From Massilia solisilvae (GTDB lineage: Bacteria; Pseudomonadota; Gammaproteobacteria; Burkholderiales; Burkholderiaceae_D): a stretch of 64,000 nt of DNA. The stretch is taken from assembly GCF_024753215.1 (NCBI RefSeq), contig NZ_JANUGV010000002.1:868001-932000 (forward strand). The letters run 5' to 3'. This document shows, one piece after another, positions 8,646 through 18,459 of this stretch. Numbering within the stretch: the first letter of the stretch is position 1; each line of letters begins with the position of its first letter. The position numbers and the translations under genes were made by a program. Under the pieces are notes generated by a model. The model searched no databases and was not told the DNA's origin. It saw only the letters and a list, made by a program, of their open reading frames with translations.

Positions 8646-9500
8646 TCAGCCGCTGATCAGGTTGTCGCGTATCATGCGCAGGTCGCGGCCGTAGTTCGCG
8701 ATCATGGCGCGCACTTCCTCGCGCTGCAGGTTGTGCAGGTTCTCGCGCATTTTCTGGTGCCCGAGCGCGACCTTGGTCAGGCCCTGCAAGGCCAGGTCGT
8801 AGCGCCGGTCCACCAGTTTGTACTCGGCCGCCTTGCTGATGTAATGCACCTTGGCCAGCGTCACCAGCATGCGGTCGGTGTTACGGTTGGACATTGGCAA
8901 CTCGACGTCGAAAATGCCGAGCACGGTTTTCTTTTCATTTTCGTTGGTCTTGTAGTACAGCCGCGTGAGCGAGATCATCGCCTCGAGCAGGGTCTGCACG
9001 TCGGCGTCGCCGTCGCGCACCATCGTCTCCACGCTGCGGTTCTGGTAGCCGGACGCGATCACCCGCGTGAGCAGGCGCGTCAGGCCCGTGTAGGCGGCGA
9101 TGTGGCGGCGCTCCAGGCCCGATTCGGCATTGGCCTTCAGGCCGTTGCCCAGGTCGTCGAGATTGCCCGACAGGTCAAAGCGCCCGTCGCCGGCCAGCAC
9201 GCTCAGGGTCTGCATGTACAGTACCACCGCCTTCTGGATGCTGACGAAGTCGTCGTACACGGCCTGGCGCTTGGCGTCGTTGTCGCGCGCGAGGCGGTCG
9301 GCGGCCGGGGACAGGTAGGGCTGCTCGCGCTCGTAGGTGTCGCGGAAGCGCCGCGACAGTTCGGCGTAGCCGCCCAGCTTGGCCGAGGCGTCCGCGAACT
9401 CGCGCACTTCCGCCAAACTGACGCTGCCGGTGCTGGCGCAGCCTCCGAGCAGCAGGCTGGCGCAGAGCAGGACAAGGCTGGCGAAACGGAAGGGTTTCAT
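8646..9500 (-). CDS. Uncharacterised lipoprotein
   Basis: 284 residues from the ATG at 9500 (AAAGGA site nine bases before). The signal sequence ends in a lipobox (SLLLGGC, Cys about residue 22), so the product is a lipoprotein. The remainder is mostly helical with coiled-coil-like stretches (AELSRRFRDTYEREQPYLSP; VVLYMQTLSVLAGDGRFDL). No catalytic motif is seen. It is the first gene of a two-gene operon with 8096-8626. Confidence 0.75.
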   Translation of the reverse strand: MKPFRFASLVLLCASLLLGGCASTGSVSLAEVREFADASAKLGGYAELSRRFRDTYEREQPYLSPAADRLARDNDAKRQAVYDDFVSIQKAVVLYMQTLSVLAGDGRFDLSGNLDDLGNGLKANAESGLERRHIAAYTGLTRLLTRVIASGYQNRSVETMVRDGDADVQTLLEAMISLTRLYYKTNENEKKTVLGIFDVELPMSNRNTDRMLVTLAKVHYISKAAEYKLVDRRYDLALQGLTKVALGHQKMRENLHNLQREEVRAMIANYGRDLRMIRDNLISG

Positions 9501-9585
9501 GGGTCCTTTCTGGCCGCGCAAAAGGGCGGACCGGAAAGCCCCATTCTTGCAAACTATCCTTGCGGCATCTTGCAGTAAGTCAAGA

Positions 9586-9951
9586 TCAGCCGACCTTGTT
9601 GCGATCGAAATGCGGGTTTTCGATGATGCCGAACAGGTTGCCGTAGGGATCGCGCACAGTCGCGACCTTGATGCCTTCGCCGACGTCGGTCACGTCGGAC
9701 TCGACGGTGGCACCCAGCGCGACCAGGCGCGCGACCTCGGCCTTGGCATCGGCCGTGCCCCAGTAGGCGGTGGCGCCGGCGCTGCCCGGGTCGCCGTCCG
9801 GGACCAGCCCCAGCTCGAAGCCGCCGACCTCGAAGCCGACGTAGAACGGCTGGTCGAAATAGGGCGCCTTGCCGAGCACCTGCGCATACCATGCCGCGCC
9901 GTCCGCCAGTGCCGTCACCGGGTAGATCACCGTGCGCAATCCCTGGATCAT
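9586..9951 (-). CDS. VOC (glyoxalase/bleomycin-resistance) superfamily protein
   Basis: 121 residues with a GGAGAAGG site before the ATG. It contains the paired beta-alpha-beta-beta-beta modules of the vicinal oxygen chelate fold, with the conserved ending DPYGNLFGIIENPHF. Substrate is unknown; members include lyases, dioxygenases and resistance proteins. It lies 54 bases after the hydroxypyruvate isomerase gene on the same strand, so the pair may be one transcript. Confidence 0.82.
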   Translation of the reverse strand: MIQGLRTVIYPVTALADGAAWYAQVLGKAPYFDQPFYVGFEVGGFELGLVPDGDPGSAGATAYWGTADAKAEVARLVALGATVESDVTDVGEGIKVATVRDPYGNLFGIIENPHFDRNKVG

Positions 9952-10005
9952 CGCCTTCTCCTTGTTGTGATGGACGGCCAGTGTGCGCCGGCCGCCCGCG
10001 CTTGT

Positions 10006-10809
10006 CTAGCTGGCGGGTTGGACCGGCGGGGCGACGCCCAGTTCGCTGCGCCAGCCCAGGCCTTCGACCGTGCCGGCGCGCGGCGCGTATTCGCAGCCGA
10101 TCCAGCCGTCGTAACCCAGTTCGTCGAGCAGGCGGAACAGGAAGGCGTAGTTGATCTCGCCCGTGCCGGGCTCGTGGCGGCCGGGCACGTCGGCCAGCTG
10201 GAAGTGGCGGATCAGCGGCAGGTACTTGCGGATGGTGTCGGCCAGCTCGCCCTCCATGCGCTGCATGTGGTAGATGTCGTACTGCATGAACACGTTCGGC
10301 ATGTCCACTTCCGCGATGATGCCGGCGGCCTGGGCACTGCCCGTGAGGAAATAGCCCGGCATGTCGCGGTCGTTGATCGGCTCGATCAGCAGGGACAGGC
10401 CGTGTTCGCCCAGCGCCCTGGCCGCAAAGCGCAGGTTATTTACATAGGTGGTGCGGGCGCGCTTGCGCGGCACTCGGGGCGGGACCTTGCCCGCCATGCA
10501 GTGCAACTGCTTTACGCCCAGCTCCAGCGCATACTCGATGGCCAGCGCGACACTGTCCTGGAACTCGCCGATGCGGCGCGGGTCGCAGGCCATGCCGCGG
10601 TCGCCCTCGGCCCAGTTACCCGGCGGCAGGTTGTGCAGCACCAGCTGCAGCTGGTGGCGTTCGAGCCGGCGAGCGATCTGCTCCGGCTCGAAGGCATAGG
10701 GGAACAGGAATTCGACAGCATCGAAACCGGCCACGCGGGCCGCACCAAAGCGGTCCAGGAAGCTGAGCTCGTTGAACAGGGTGCTCAGGTTGGCGGCAAG
10801 CTTGGGCAT
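10006..10809 (-). CDS. hyi: Hydroxypyruvate isomerase-like TIM-barrel protein
   Basis: 267 residues. The sequence follows the Hyi/OtnI family: start PKLAANLSTLFNELSFLDRF, LIEPINDRDMPGYFL with the metal-binding glutamate, FMQYDIYHMQ, and HFQLADVPGRHEPGTGEINY. The enzyme isomerises hydroxypyruvate and tartronate semialdehyde (or 2-oxo-tetronate in OtnI). The usual partners gcl and glxR are not next to it; a VOC protein gene follows. Exact substrate cannot be fixed from sequence alone. Confidence 0.82.
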   Translation of the reverse strand: MPKLAANLSTLFNELSFLDRFGAARVAGFDAVEFLFPYAFEPEQIARRLERHQLQLVLHNLPPGNWAEGDRGMACDPRRIGEFQDSVALAIEYALELGVKQLHCMAGKVPPRVPRKRARTTYVNNLRFAARALGEHGLSLLIEPINDRDMPGYFLTGSAQAAGIIAEVDMPNVFMQYDIYHMQRMEGELADTIRKYLPLIRHFQLADVPGRHEPGTGEINYAFLFRLLDELGYDGWIGCEYAPRAGTVEGLGWRSELGVAPPVQPAS

Positions 10810-10882
10810 ACGGACAGTCGGTGATGGGGAACCCGTTATCGTAAACCATCCGGCCCTGCGCCGCTCCGAAAGCGCCGGGCGA

Positions 10883-12145
10883 TCAGGCCTGGCGCGCGGC
10901 GGCGTCGGCCATTGTGCGCATCGGCGTGAAGGCGTAGGCCAGCGCCGCGGCGGCGGCCAGCAGCAGGCCCGAGCCGGTGAACACGCCGGCCAGGCCCACG
11001 TACTGCATCACCCAGCCGGTGGCGGCCGAGGCCAGCGGCGCCAGGCCCATGACGACGAACATGAACATGCTCATGGTGCGCCCGATCATCATCGGCGGCA
11101 CGCGGCGCTGGATCCAGGTGATCATCGCGACCTGCATGAAGCCCGCCAGCAGCCCGACCGCGATGTTGATGAGCGCGATCTGCCAGGTCGCCGCCAGCTG
11201 GGCCAAGGGCAGCACCAGCGCCGCAACCACCGCGTCCACCAGCAGCAGGGTGGTGCCCAGGTTGCGCACCCGCAGGTCGCCCTTGATCCCGGTGAGCACC
11301 ATGCCCGCCAGCGTGCCGGCCCCATGGGCGCCCAGCAGCACGCCGAGCGAGGCTGCGCCGTGCAGGCGGGTGTTGGCCAGCACCGGCAGCGCCACCTGCA
11401 TCAGCCCCGTCACCACGCACGAGCACAGCGCCCAGTAGGCAAAGCAGGCGCGCAGGGTGGTGTCGTTCCAGACCATCGCCAGGCCCTCCTTGACGGCCCG
11501 CAGGATCGGTTGCGGCGCGGCGGCCACGCCCGGGCGCAGCACGACCTTGCCCAGTGTCCAGGTGGAGACGGCAAAGCTGAAGCAGTCGAACGCGAACGCA
11601 TACCCCAGGCCCCTGGCGTCGTGCGTGCCGCCGCTGCCGTCGCCGGCCAGCAGGAACAGCAGCGCGGCCAGCAGGGGACCGGCCAGCAGCGATACCTGGC
11701 GCATTCCCATCATCATGCTGTTAGCGCGCTGCAGGTCTTGCGGCGCGACGATGCGCGGCAGGATCGAGGTGCTGGCCGGAATGCTGAAAGCCGAGGCAAC
11801 CCCGATCGACAGCGCGATCGGCGCCACCAGCGCCAGCGTGGCCTGGCCCGACAGCACCAGCGCCGCCAGCAGGCCGAGCAGCACGGTGTTGGCGTACTTG
11901 GTCAGCATCAGCACCTGCTTGGGCGAGTAGCGGTCCACGACTGCGCCGCCGAACAGGATCAGCACTGCGCGCGGCACGGCCATCAGGGCCACGATCACGC
12001 CCAGCATGAGGGCGTCGCCGGTCATCTGCAGCACCAGCCAGGGCAGGGCGATCATCGTGAACTGGTCGCCCAGGATCGAGATCGCGCCGCCGCCCAGCAT
12101 CCAGCGGAAGCTGGGGTCGTTCAGCAAATCGTTTTTGTTGTTCAT
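10883..12145 (-). CDS. MFS efflux-type transporter
   Basis: 420 residues with about 12 hydrophobic helices, of the DHA3-like group of the major facilitator superfamily (MLGGGAISILGDQFTMIALP at the N-terminus, FGGAVVDRYSPKQVLML in the first cytoplasmic loop). The ATG at 12145 is preferred over an in-frame TTG at 12163, and lies 14 bases after the stop of the MarR gene, so both are one operon. The pairing with a MarR regulator suggests export of a drug-like or phenolic compound; the substrate is not known. Confidence 0.87.
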   Translation of the reverse strand: MNNKNDLLNDPSFRWMLGGGAISILGDQFTMIALPWLVLQMTGDALMLGVIVALMAVPRAVLILFGGAVVDRYSPKQVLMLTKYANTVLLGLLAALVLSGQATLALVAPIALSIGVASAFSIPASTSILPRIVAPQDLQRANSMMMGMRQVSLLAGPLLAALLFLLAGDGSGGTHDARGLGYAFAFDCFSFAVSTWTLGKVVLRPGVAAAPQPILRAVKEGLAMVWNDTTLRACFAYWALCSCVVTGLMQVALPVLANTRLHGAASLGVLLGAHGAGTLAGMVLTGIKGDLRVRNLGTTLLLVDAVVAALVLPLAQLAATWQIALINIAVGLLAGFMQVAMITWIQRRVPPMMIGRTMSMFMFVVMGLAPLASAATGWVMQYVGLAGVFTGSGLLLAAAAALAYAFTPMRTMADAAARQA

Positions 12146-12159
12146 TTGAGACAGTCCAT

Positions 12160-12588
12160 TCAATGGATGCCGGCGATCTGCCCGAGCAGCAACGCCATCG
12201 CATCGAGGTGGGCGAACGGCGGGTCGCCGACCAGTTCGTTGGCAATGGTCTCGACCAGCGAGTCGGCATTGCCGACCAGTTCGGCGCCAGCCGGGGTGAT
12301 GATCGCGTAGCCGACGCGGGCGTCGCGCGGGTCGCTCTGGCGGCCCACGAGGCCGATTTTCTCCAGCGGCAGCAGCGAACGGGTCACGCCGGACGCGGTC
12401 AGGCCCAGGCGCTCGGCCAGGTCAACCCGGCGCAAGCGGCCCTCCGGCGCACGTGCCAGCTGGCGCAGCAGCTGGTAGTCGGCAAAGCTGATCCCGTGGT
12501 GGTTGCCCAGGCCAGAGTCGAAACGGCGCGTCATGGCCGTGGCGGCGCGCGCCAGGCGCAGGCAGAAATCGGTGGCGGTATCGGTCAT
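12160..12588 (-). CDS. MarR family transcriptional regulator
   Basis: 142 residues; AGGAG precedes the ATG at 12588. The winged helix (FADYQLLRQLARAPEGRLRR, DLAERLGLTASGVTRSLLPLE, and the wing RQSDPRDARVGYAIITPAG) is that of MarR repressors, which release DNA when they bind small aromatic ligands. It is the first gene of the operon with the MFS transporter. The upstream region holds a palindrome and a repeat of it that fit an autoregulatory operator. Confidence 0.9.
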   Translation of the reverse strand: MTDTATDFCLRLARAATAMTRRFDSGLGNHHGISFADYQLLRQLARAPEGRLRRVDLAERLGLTASGVTRSLLPLEKIGLVGRQSDPRDARVGYAIITPAGAELVGNADSLVETIANELVGDPPFAHLDAMALLLGQIAGIH

Positions 12589-12599
12589 GGCAAAACTCC

Positions 12600-12633
12600 T
12601 TGAGTGCTCGTTTACATATCCTTGAGTACTCAA
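12600..12633. promoter_or_regulatory. Candidate MarR operator
   Basis: TTGAGTACTCAA at 12622-12633 is a perfect 12-bp palindrome. A copy of its left part, TTGAGTGCTC, begins at 12600, exactly 22 bases (two helical turns) earlier. The pair sits 12-45 bases upstream of the MarR start codon, in the gap to the divergent chemotaxis gene, where an autorepressor would bind. Confidence 0.5.
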
Positions 12634-12808
12634 CTATATCTCAGGACTTCGCATTTTGCAAATCACGCCGAAAGTGTTGCGTTGGGACAACCACCGTTGT
12701 AAGGCCACCGTAATGCTTTGCAACCACAATGTGGAACGATCCAGAATAGTGCAGCCGGCCCGCCCTTGCGGGCCACACACACAGAGCTGCCGGCCGGAGG
12801 AGACCGAA

Positions 12809-14425
12809 TTGAAAGAATTGCTGCATAACCAGCGGGCCTGGCTGTTGCCGGGTGCCGCCATCCTCGCCAGTACGTCACTTGCGTTTGTCATCGATGCCGG
12901 GCCGGCCTGGTCGGCGCTGCTTGGGGCGCTCGCCGCGGGCGCGGCGGTCTGGCTGTCCGTGCGGCCGCGCGGTGAGACCGACGAGGCCATCGGCCGCGTC
13001 GGCCATGCCATCGACGACATCATGATCGGCGCCGCCGAGACCTCCTACTTCGTGGAATCGGTACAAAAGAAGATCGAGGAAGACGTGAGCACCTCGGGCA
13101 TCGTGCGCCAGCACGCCCAGGACAATGCCGAGACCACCTCGCGCATCGCCGCCGACGCCGAGCGTGCCGCCAAGGTGGCCACCCAGGTGCGTGCCGAAAG
13201 CGTGGCCGGGCGCAGCGAGATCGACGCCGGCCTGGAACGCATCCGTCACGCGCGCGAGCAGGCCGACCAGGCCGCGCGCGCGATGGCGCTGCTGCAGGAA
13301 CATTCGCGCAGCATTGCCGGCTTTACCCATACCATCACCGAGATCTCGTTGCGCACCAACCTGCTGGCGCTGAACGCCGCGATCGAAGCGGCGCGCGCCG
13401 GCGAGCACGGGCGCGGCTTTGCGGTCGTGGCCGGCGAGGTCCGCCAGCTGGCCATGCGCACGCGCGAGGCGACCGGCCAGATCGGCGCGATGACCACCTC
13501 GATGATCGAACAGGCCGAGAGCGCGACACGCGGCATGGCGACCTTGACCACGGCGGTGAACCAGGCCAGCGGCAACGTCGATACCGTGCACCGGCTGCTG
13601 GGGGAGATCGAGCGTTCGGCCAGCGAGTCGGAGAAGGAAATCGGCCGCATCGCCCAGGCTGCGCGTGCCCAGGCCGCCACCACCGGCGCCATCCTGCAGT
13701 CGCTGATCGGTATCGAGGAGCACATGCTGGGCACCGACAAGGACCTGCCGCGGGTGGCCGCCAGCGCCATGTCGCTGGCCACCAAGGCCGAGACCATCGT
13801 CGAGGCCTTGTCGGAGGGCGGCGTCGCCACCGAGCACGACCACATCCGTGTCGCCGCGCAGGAGGCGGCAGAGAGTATCGGGCAGCTGTTCAGCAAGGCC
13901 GTGAAGACCGGCGCCATCGGCATCGACGACCTGTTCGACCGCCGCTACCAGCCGATCGCCGGCACCGACCCGCAGAAGTACCACACCCGGTTCGACCGCT
14001 TTACCGACAAGGTGCTGCCGCCGATCCAGGAAGGGCTGCTCGCCAGGCTGCCGGAAGTGAGTTATGCCGGCGCGGTGGACGACAAGGGCTACTTCCCGAC
14101 GCACAACAAAAAGTTCAGCCAGCCGCTGACGGGCGACTACGACGTGGACATCGTCAACAATCGCACCAAGCGCATCTTCGACGACCGTACCGGCGCGCGT
14201 TGCGGCGCACACCAGAAGCCGTTCCTGCTGCAGACCTACAAGCGCGACACCGGCGAAGTCATGCACGACCTGTCGGTGCCGATCTACGTGGATGGCCGCC
14301 ACTGGGGCGGCTTCAGGGTGGGATACCGCTCGCGTGCAAAACCCGAGGCGGCGGCGCAGCAGCAGGGCGGCAATCGCCCGGCCGTGCGCTCGCAGGTGGA
14401 ACAGGGGCGCCGGACCGGGACCTGA
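12809..14425 (+). CDS. Methyl-accepting chemotaxis protein with C-terminal sensor domain
   Basis: 538 residues from a TTG start at 12809, chosen because CGGAGGAG lies just upstream and no ATG fits. Two closely spaced hydrophobic helices (about 11-28 and 34-51) with almost no periplasmic loop anchor it. The signalling hairpin is typical ([37 protein letters not shown], about 176-215). There is no HAMP domain. Residues about 370-505 form a cytoplasmic sensor-like domain after the signalling module ([42 protein letters not shown]). The ligand is unknown. Confidence 0.9.
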   Translation: MKELLHNQRAWLLPGAAILASTSLAFVIDAGPAWSALLGALAAGAAVWLSVRPRGETDEAIGRVGHAIDDIMIGAAETSYFVESVQKKIEEDVSTSGIVRQHAQDNAETTSRIAADAERAAKVATQVRAESVAGRSEIDAGLERIRHAREQADQAARAMALLQEHSRSIAGFTHTITEISLRTNLLALNAAIEAARAGEHGRGFAVVAGEVRQLAMRTREATGQIGAMTTSMIEQAESATRGMATLTTAVNQASGNVDTVHRLLGEIERSASESEKEIGRIAQAARAQAATTGAILQSLIGIEEHMLGTDKDLPRVAASAMSLATKAETIVEALSEGGVATEHDHIRVAAQEAAESIGQLFSKAVKTGAIGIDDLFDRRYQPIAGTDPQKYHTRFDRFTDKVLPPIQEGLLARLPEVSYAGAVDDKGYFPTHNKKFSQPLTGDYDVDIVNNRTKRIFDDRTGARCGAHQKPFLLQTYKRDTGEVMHDLSVPIYVDGRHWGGFRVGYRSRAKPEAAAQQQGGNRPAVRSQVEQGRRTGT

Positions 14426-14440
14426 TCCGGCGCCTTGCGG

Positions 14441-15892
14441 TCAGCCCTCGCGGCCGCCGCGACGGGCCGCCGCCGGGCGCGGGCCGCGGTTGCCGTTGCC
14501 CGAGCGCTGGCCGTTGCCGCCGTTCGGGCGCTGGCCGTTGCCGGTGCGCTGGCCATTGCCGCCGCCAGCGGAACGCGCTTGCCCGCCGTTGCCGGCAGGG
14601 GCATGCGGCGCCGCAGCACGCGGCTGCTGCCCCGGCTGGCGCTGGCCGCCGCCGTTGCGAGCGCCACCCGGACGGCCGCCGCGGTTCTGGTGGCCGCGGT
14701 CGCCGCTGCGCAGCTGGATCGGCTGCGCCTTGGCGTTCGGGTCCGGCTCGAAGCCGGGGATGACGTCGCGCGGCAGCGTCTGCTTGATCAGCTTTTCGAT
14801 GTCCTTGAGCATCTGATGCTCGTCCACGCACACCAGCGACACGGCCTGTCCGGTGGCGCCGGCGCGGCCGGTTCGGCCGATGCGGTGCACATAGTCTTCC
14901 GGCACGTTCGGCAGGTCGTAGTTGACCACATGCGGCAGCTGGTCGATGTCGATGCCGCGCGCGGCGATGTCGGTGGCCACCAGCACCTGCAGCGACCCGT
15001 CCTTGAACTCGGCCAGCGCCTTGGTGCGCGCCGACTGGCTCTTGTTGCCGTGGATCGCCATCGCGCCGATGCCGTCCTTGCCCAGTTGCTCGACCAGCTT
15101 ATTGGCGCCGTGCTTGGTGCGGGTGAACACCAGCACCTGGTGCCAGTCGTGGGTCTTGATCAGGTGCGCCAGCATCGGGTGTTTCTTGTCGCGGTCCACC
15201 GGGTGGATCTTTTGCGAGATCACTTCCACGGTCGAGTTGCGGCGCGCGACCTCGATCATGGCCGGGTTGTTCAGCAGGCGGTCGGCCAGCGCCTTGATCT
15301 CGTCCGAGAAGGTGGCCGAGAACAGCAGGTTCTGGCGCTTGGGCGGCAGCGCCGCCAGCACCTTGCGGATGTCGTGGATGAAGCCCATGTCGAGCATGCG
15401 GTCCGCTTCGTCCAGGATCAGGATCTCGATCTTGGACACATCCACCGTGCCCTGGCCCATGTGGTCGAGCAGGCGGCCGGGTGTGGCCACCAGGATATCG
15501 ACGCCATTGGCCAGCAGCTTGATCTGCGGGTTGATGCCCACGCCGCCAAAGATGACGGCCGAATTGAGGTTGGTGTACTTGCCGTACAGGCGCACACTTT
15601 CCTCGACCTGGGCCGCCAGCTCGCGCGTGGGGGTCAGCACCAGTGCGCGGATCGGGCGCTTCGAGGTCTTGTTGCGCAGCGCCGCGCCGGCCACGTCGGT
15701 GGACAGGCGTTGCAGCACGGGCAGGGTGAAGCCGGCGGTCTTGCCGGTGCCGGTCTGGGCGCCGGCCAGCAAATCGCCGCCGTTCAATACCGCAGGGATC
15801 GCCTGGGCCTGGATCGGGGTCGGCGTCGTGTAGCCTTGTTCGGCGACCGCGCGCAGGATAGCGTCGGACAAGCCGAGAGTAGAAAATGACAT
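14441..15892 (-). CDS. rhlE: DEAD-box RNA helicase RhlE
   Basis: 483 residues from the ATG at 15892. The Q motif ([14 protein letters not shown]), Walker A (AQTGTGKT), DEAD box ([10 protein letters not shown]), SAT (FSATFS) and motif VI ([10 protein letters not shown]) are intact in order. After about residue 375 the protein becomes a basic, glycine/asparagine/arginine-rich tail with RGG-like repeats, typical of RhlE and probably an RNA-binding region. RhlE enzymes act in ribosome assembly and mRNA turnover, often at low temperature. The gene has a 5-prime leader of over 100 bases. Confidence 0.93.
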   Translation of the reverse strand: MSFSTLGLSDAILRAVAEQGYTTPTPIQAQAIPAVLNGGDLLAGAQTGTGKTAGFTLPVLQRLSTDVAGAALRNKTSKRPIRALVLTPTRELAAQVEESVRLYGKYTNLNSAVIFGGVGINPQIKLLANGVDILVATPGRLLDHMGQGTVDVSKIEILILDEADRMLDMGFIHDIRKVLAALPPKRQNLLFSATFSDEIKALADRLLNNPAMIEVARRNSTVEVISQKIHPVDRDKKHPMLAHLIKTHDWHQVLVFTRTKHGANKLVEQLGKDGIGAMAIHGNKSQSARTKALAEFKDGSLQVLVATDIAARGIDIDQLPHVVNYDLPNVPEDYVHRIGRTGRAGATGQAVSLVCVDEHQMLKDIEKLIKQTLPRDVIPGFEPDPNAKAQPIQLRSGDRGHQNRGGRPGGARNGGGQRQPGQQPRAAAPHAPAGNGGQARSAGGGNGQRTGNGQRPNGGNGQRSGNGNRGPRPAAARRGGREG

Positions 15893-16026
15893 AGTGACTC
15901 GAAAGTTGAATCGGCCCGTCGCCGCAAGCGGCGCCAGTGCAGGCAAAGTCGGATTGTCAAAAGTGACCGGACGGCAGGTACTGGCTGCGCGCCGTCCGGC
16001 AGTGGCCGCACGGGCGGCCAGCGGGG

Positions 16027-16057
16027 ATTATAATGTTAAAACGTTTCCTTGTGGCAA
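16027..16057 (-). promoter_or_regulatory. Candidate rhlE promoter
   Basis: On the minus strand TATAAT (plus 16027-16032) is preceded by TTGCCA (plus 16052-16057) with a 19-base spacer, slightly long. It would give an rhlE leader of roughly 130 bases. The same AT-rich block reads TATAAT on the plus strand as well. Confidence 0.35.
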
Positions 16058-16102
16058 TTTATGTTCCCACTCAGAAATCGTAACATCTGCGAACTGAGTA
16101 TT

Positions 16103-16891
16103 TTACGCGAAAGGCGCCAACAGCGTGACCATCTGTGCGAAAACCTTCGGGCCGGCGGCGATGATGTCGCCTTTGTGCAGGTATTCCGATTCACCGTTGA
16201 ACTCGCCCACGATGCCACCCGCCTCGGTGACGAGCAGGGCGCCGGCGGCGATGTCCCACACCTTCAGGCCCTTCTCGAAGTAACCGTCGCTGCGGCCGGC
16301 GGCCACGTTGGCCAGTTCCAGCGCGGCCGAACCGGAAGCGCGGACGCCGTGGCAGCGCGGGTGCACCGTTTCATACATGCGCAGGAACTCGGCCAGCGCG
16401 CGCGGCTCCGGGCCGTGGTTGGCGGCGATCAGCGCCTTGGCCAGGCGGTCCGGGTTGCGCACGCGGATGCGCTTGTCGTTCAGGTAGGCGCCGGCGCCCT
16501 TGGTGGCGGTGAACAGGTCGTTGCGCACCGGGTCGTAGATGACGGCCTGGGTGATCACGCCTTTCTGCTGCAGGGCGATCGAGATGCAGTAGTTGGGGTA
16601 GCCGTGGATGAAGTTGGTGGTGCCGTCGATCGGGTCGATGATCCAGGCGTATTCGCTCTCGTCGTTCAGGTTTTTCGACGGGCCGGACTCTTCGCCCAGG
16701 ATGGCGTGGTCGGGGTAGGCCTTGAGCAGGGTCTCGACGATGGCCTGCTCGGCCGCCTGGTCGATGTCGGTGACGAAGTTGTTGTGTTCTTTTTCGCTGA
16801 CCGTGATGCGATCGAGGTCGAAGGACGCGCGATTGATGACGGTGGCGGCGCGGCGTGCGGCCTTGATGGCCGTGTTGAGCATTGGATGCAT
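16103..16891 (-). CDS. suhB: Inositol-1-monophosphatase SuhB
   Basis: 262 residues; the ATG at 16891 follows GGAAA. The metal-binding motif [17 protein letters not shown] and the second signature ([19 protein letters not shown]) are intact, as is the EESG motif. SuhB dephosphorylates inositol monophosphate and in E. coli is also a component of the rRNA antitermination complex. It is divergent from trmJ, the same neighbour order seen in many beta- and gammaproteobacteria. Confidence 0.94.
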   Translation of the reverse strand: MHPMLNTAIKAARRAATVINRASFDLDRITVSEKEHNNFVTDIDQAAEQAIVETLLKAYPDHAILGEESGPSKNLNDESEYAWIIDPIDGTTNFIHGYPNYCISIALQQKGVITQAVIYDPVRNDLFTATKGAGAYLNDKRIRVRNPDRLAKALIAANHGPEPRALAEFLRMYETVHPRCHGVRASGSAALELANVAAGRSDGYFEKGLKVWDIAAGALLVTEAGGIVGEFNGESEYLHKGDIIAAGPKVFAQMVTLLAPFA

Positions 16892-17056
16892 GGGCTTTCC
16901 GTAGAAAATAACGCGAACGCCCACCGCGCCAATGGCGCCGCGAACGGTCAGCTTGAAGATCGAATTATAAAGAGCAAAGCGCCACAGGACTGGTTACAAT
17001 CGCGCACTTGTGTACTCGCGCATGTCCTTTTCGCGACGCGAAAGGCGCTATTTTAA

Positions 17057-17815
17057 ATGAACCAGCAAAAAACGGACACCTCCTTGTTCAACCGGCTGCG
17101 CTTCGTGCTGGTCGAGACCAGCCGCGCCGGCAACGTCGGCTCGGTGGCGCGCGCCATGAAAACGATGGGTTTTTCCGACCTGGTGCTGGTCACGCCGCGC
17201 TGCGCCGACCCCTTGCACGACCCCGAAGCGGTGGCCTTTGCCAGTGGCGCGCTCGACGTGCTGCAGGGCGCGCGCATCGTGGACAGCGTGGGCGCGGCGC
17301 TGGAGGGCTGCAATTTCGCCGCGGCCGTGTCGGCGCGCCTGCGCGAGTTTTCGCCGCCGGTGTGGACGCCGCGCGCATTCGCCGCTCACGTGGCCGCGCA
17401 AGCCGCGCTGGCGCCGGCGCTCATCCTCGGCAATGAGCGCTTCGGGCTGCCAAATCAAGTGGTCGAACAGTGCAATGTGCTGATCAACATTCCGGCCAAT
17501 CCCGACTACTCGTCGCTGAACCTGTCTCAGGCGGCCCAGGTGCTGGCCTACGAGTGCCGCCAGGCCGCCTGCGGCGAGCCGGGCGCGCAGCTGCCGGTCG
17601 GCTTTCGCGGCGAGGCGGCCAGTGTCGCGCAGGTGGAGGGCATGTACGCGCACCTGGAGGAAGCGCTGGTGGCGATCGGCTTCCTTGACGCCGGCAATCC
17701 CAAGAAGCTGATGCCGCGCATCAAGCGCCTGTTTGCGCGCACCGGGCTGGAAACCGAAGAGGTCAATATCCTGCGTGGCATTGCGCGGCAAATCCTGAAG
17801 CAGCAAAAGTCTTAA
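17057..17815 (+). CDS. trmJ: tRNA (Cm32/Um32) methyltransferase TrmJ
   Basis: 252 residues of the SPOUT superfamily. The N-terminal VLVETSRAGNVGSVARAMKT, the mid AloadoMet-site loop ILGNERFGLP, and the trefoil-knot stretch CNVLINIPANPDYSSLNLSQ are all present, followed by the C-terminal helical extension found in TrmJ. It 2-prime-O-methylates position 32 of tRNAs. Only a weak ribosome site is seen before the ATG. A TACAAT box about 60 bases upstream may be its -10. Confidence 0.9.
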   Translation: MNQQKTDTSLFNRLRFVLVETSRAGNVGSVARAMKTMGFSDLVLVTPRCADPLHDPEAVAFASGALDVLQGARIVDSVGAALEGCNFAAAVSARLREFSPPVWTPRAFAAHVAAQAALAPALILGNERFGLPNQVVEQCNVLINIPANPDYSSLNLSQAAQVLAYECRQAACGEPGAQLPVGFRGEAASVAQVEGMYAHLEEALVAIGFLDAGNPKKLMPRIKRLFARTGLETEEVNILRGIARQILKQQKS

Positions 17816-17933
17816 GCGCTGGTTGCGGTGGCGCCGCCGCAGCGCCAGCGTTTGCACAAATGCCAGCTTTCCCGTATAACTCTTGCAAAATTGCCGCTTT
17901 CGGCGGTGAAAAACAGAGATCGGGGAGCCGACC

Positions 17934-18452
17934 ATGGAGACACCACGCAGGACTTTCCTGAAAGCCGGCGCGCTGGGCGCGCTTGCCCTTGCGGCAGGCG
18001 GCGGCATCTATCGCGCCACGCATCCGTCCGCGCCGCAGCGTTTTGCGCTCGACGGCCAGGCGCGCGCCGCGCTGCATGCCATCATCCCGGCCATCCTGGA
18101 CGGCGCCTTGCCGGGCGGCGCCGCGCGTGAAGCCGCGCTTGCCGCCACCACAGAGCGCGTGCACCAGGCCATCCTCGGCCTGCCGCTGGCCACCCAAAAG
18201 GAAGTGCAGGACCTGTTCGGCCTCTTGGCGCTGGCGCCCGCGCGGCGCCTGTTGACCGGCATTGCCGGCGGCTGGGAACAGGCAACCGTGCCGCAGGTGG
18301 CGGGCTTCCTGCAGGACTGGCGCTTGCATCGCCTCGGCCTGTTGCGCTCTGCCTACCAGGCGCTGCACGACCTGGTGCTGGGCGGCTGGTACGCCGACCC
18401 GTCGAGCTGGGCGGCGATCGGCTACCCGGGCCCGATCAAGGAACTTGCGTGA
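17934..18452 (+). CDS. Tat-exported small subunit of a GMC oxidoreductase
   Basis: 172 residues. The start carries a twin-arginine signal (PRRTFLKAGALGALALAAGG), so the folded protein is exported by Tat. The remainder is helical and ends in WAAIGYPGPIKEL, a pattern seen in gluconate 2-dehydrogenase subunit 3-like proteins that accompany GMC flavoproteins. It ends seven bases before the GMC gene. I infer that it carries the signal-less flavoprotein to the periplasm as a complex; this is known for related three-subunit dehydrogenases but not shown here. Confidence 0.75.
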   Translation: METPRRTFLKAGALGALALAAGGGIYRATHPSAPQRFALDGQARAALHAIIPAILDGALPGGAAREAALAATTERVHQAILGLPLATQKEVQDLFGLLALAPARRLLTGIAGGWEQATVPQVAGFLQDWRLHRLGLLRSAYQALHDLVLGGWYADPSSWAAIGYPGPIKELA

Positions 18453-18459
18453 GGACGAC

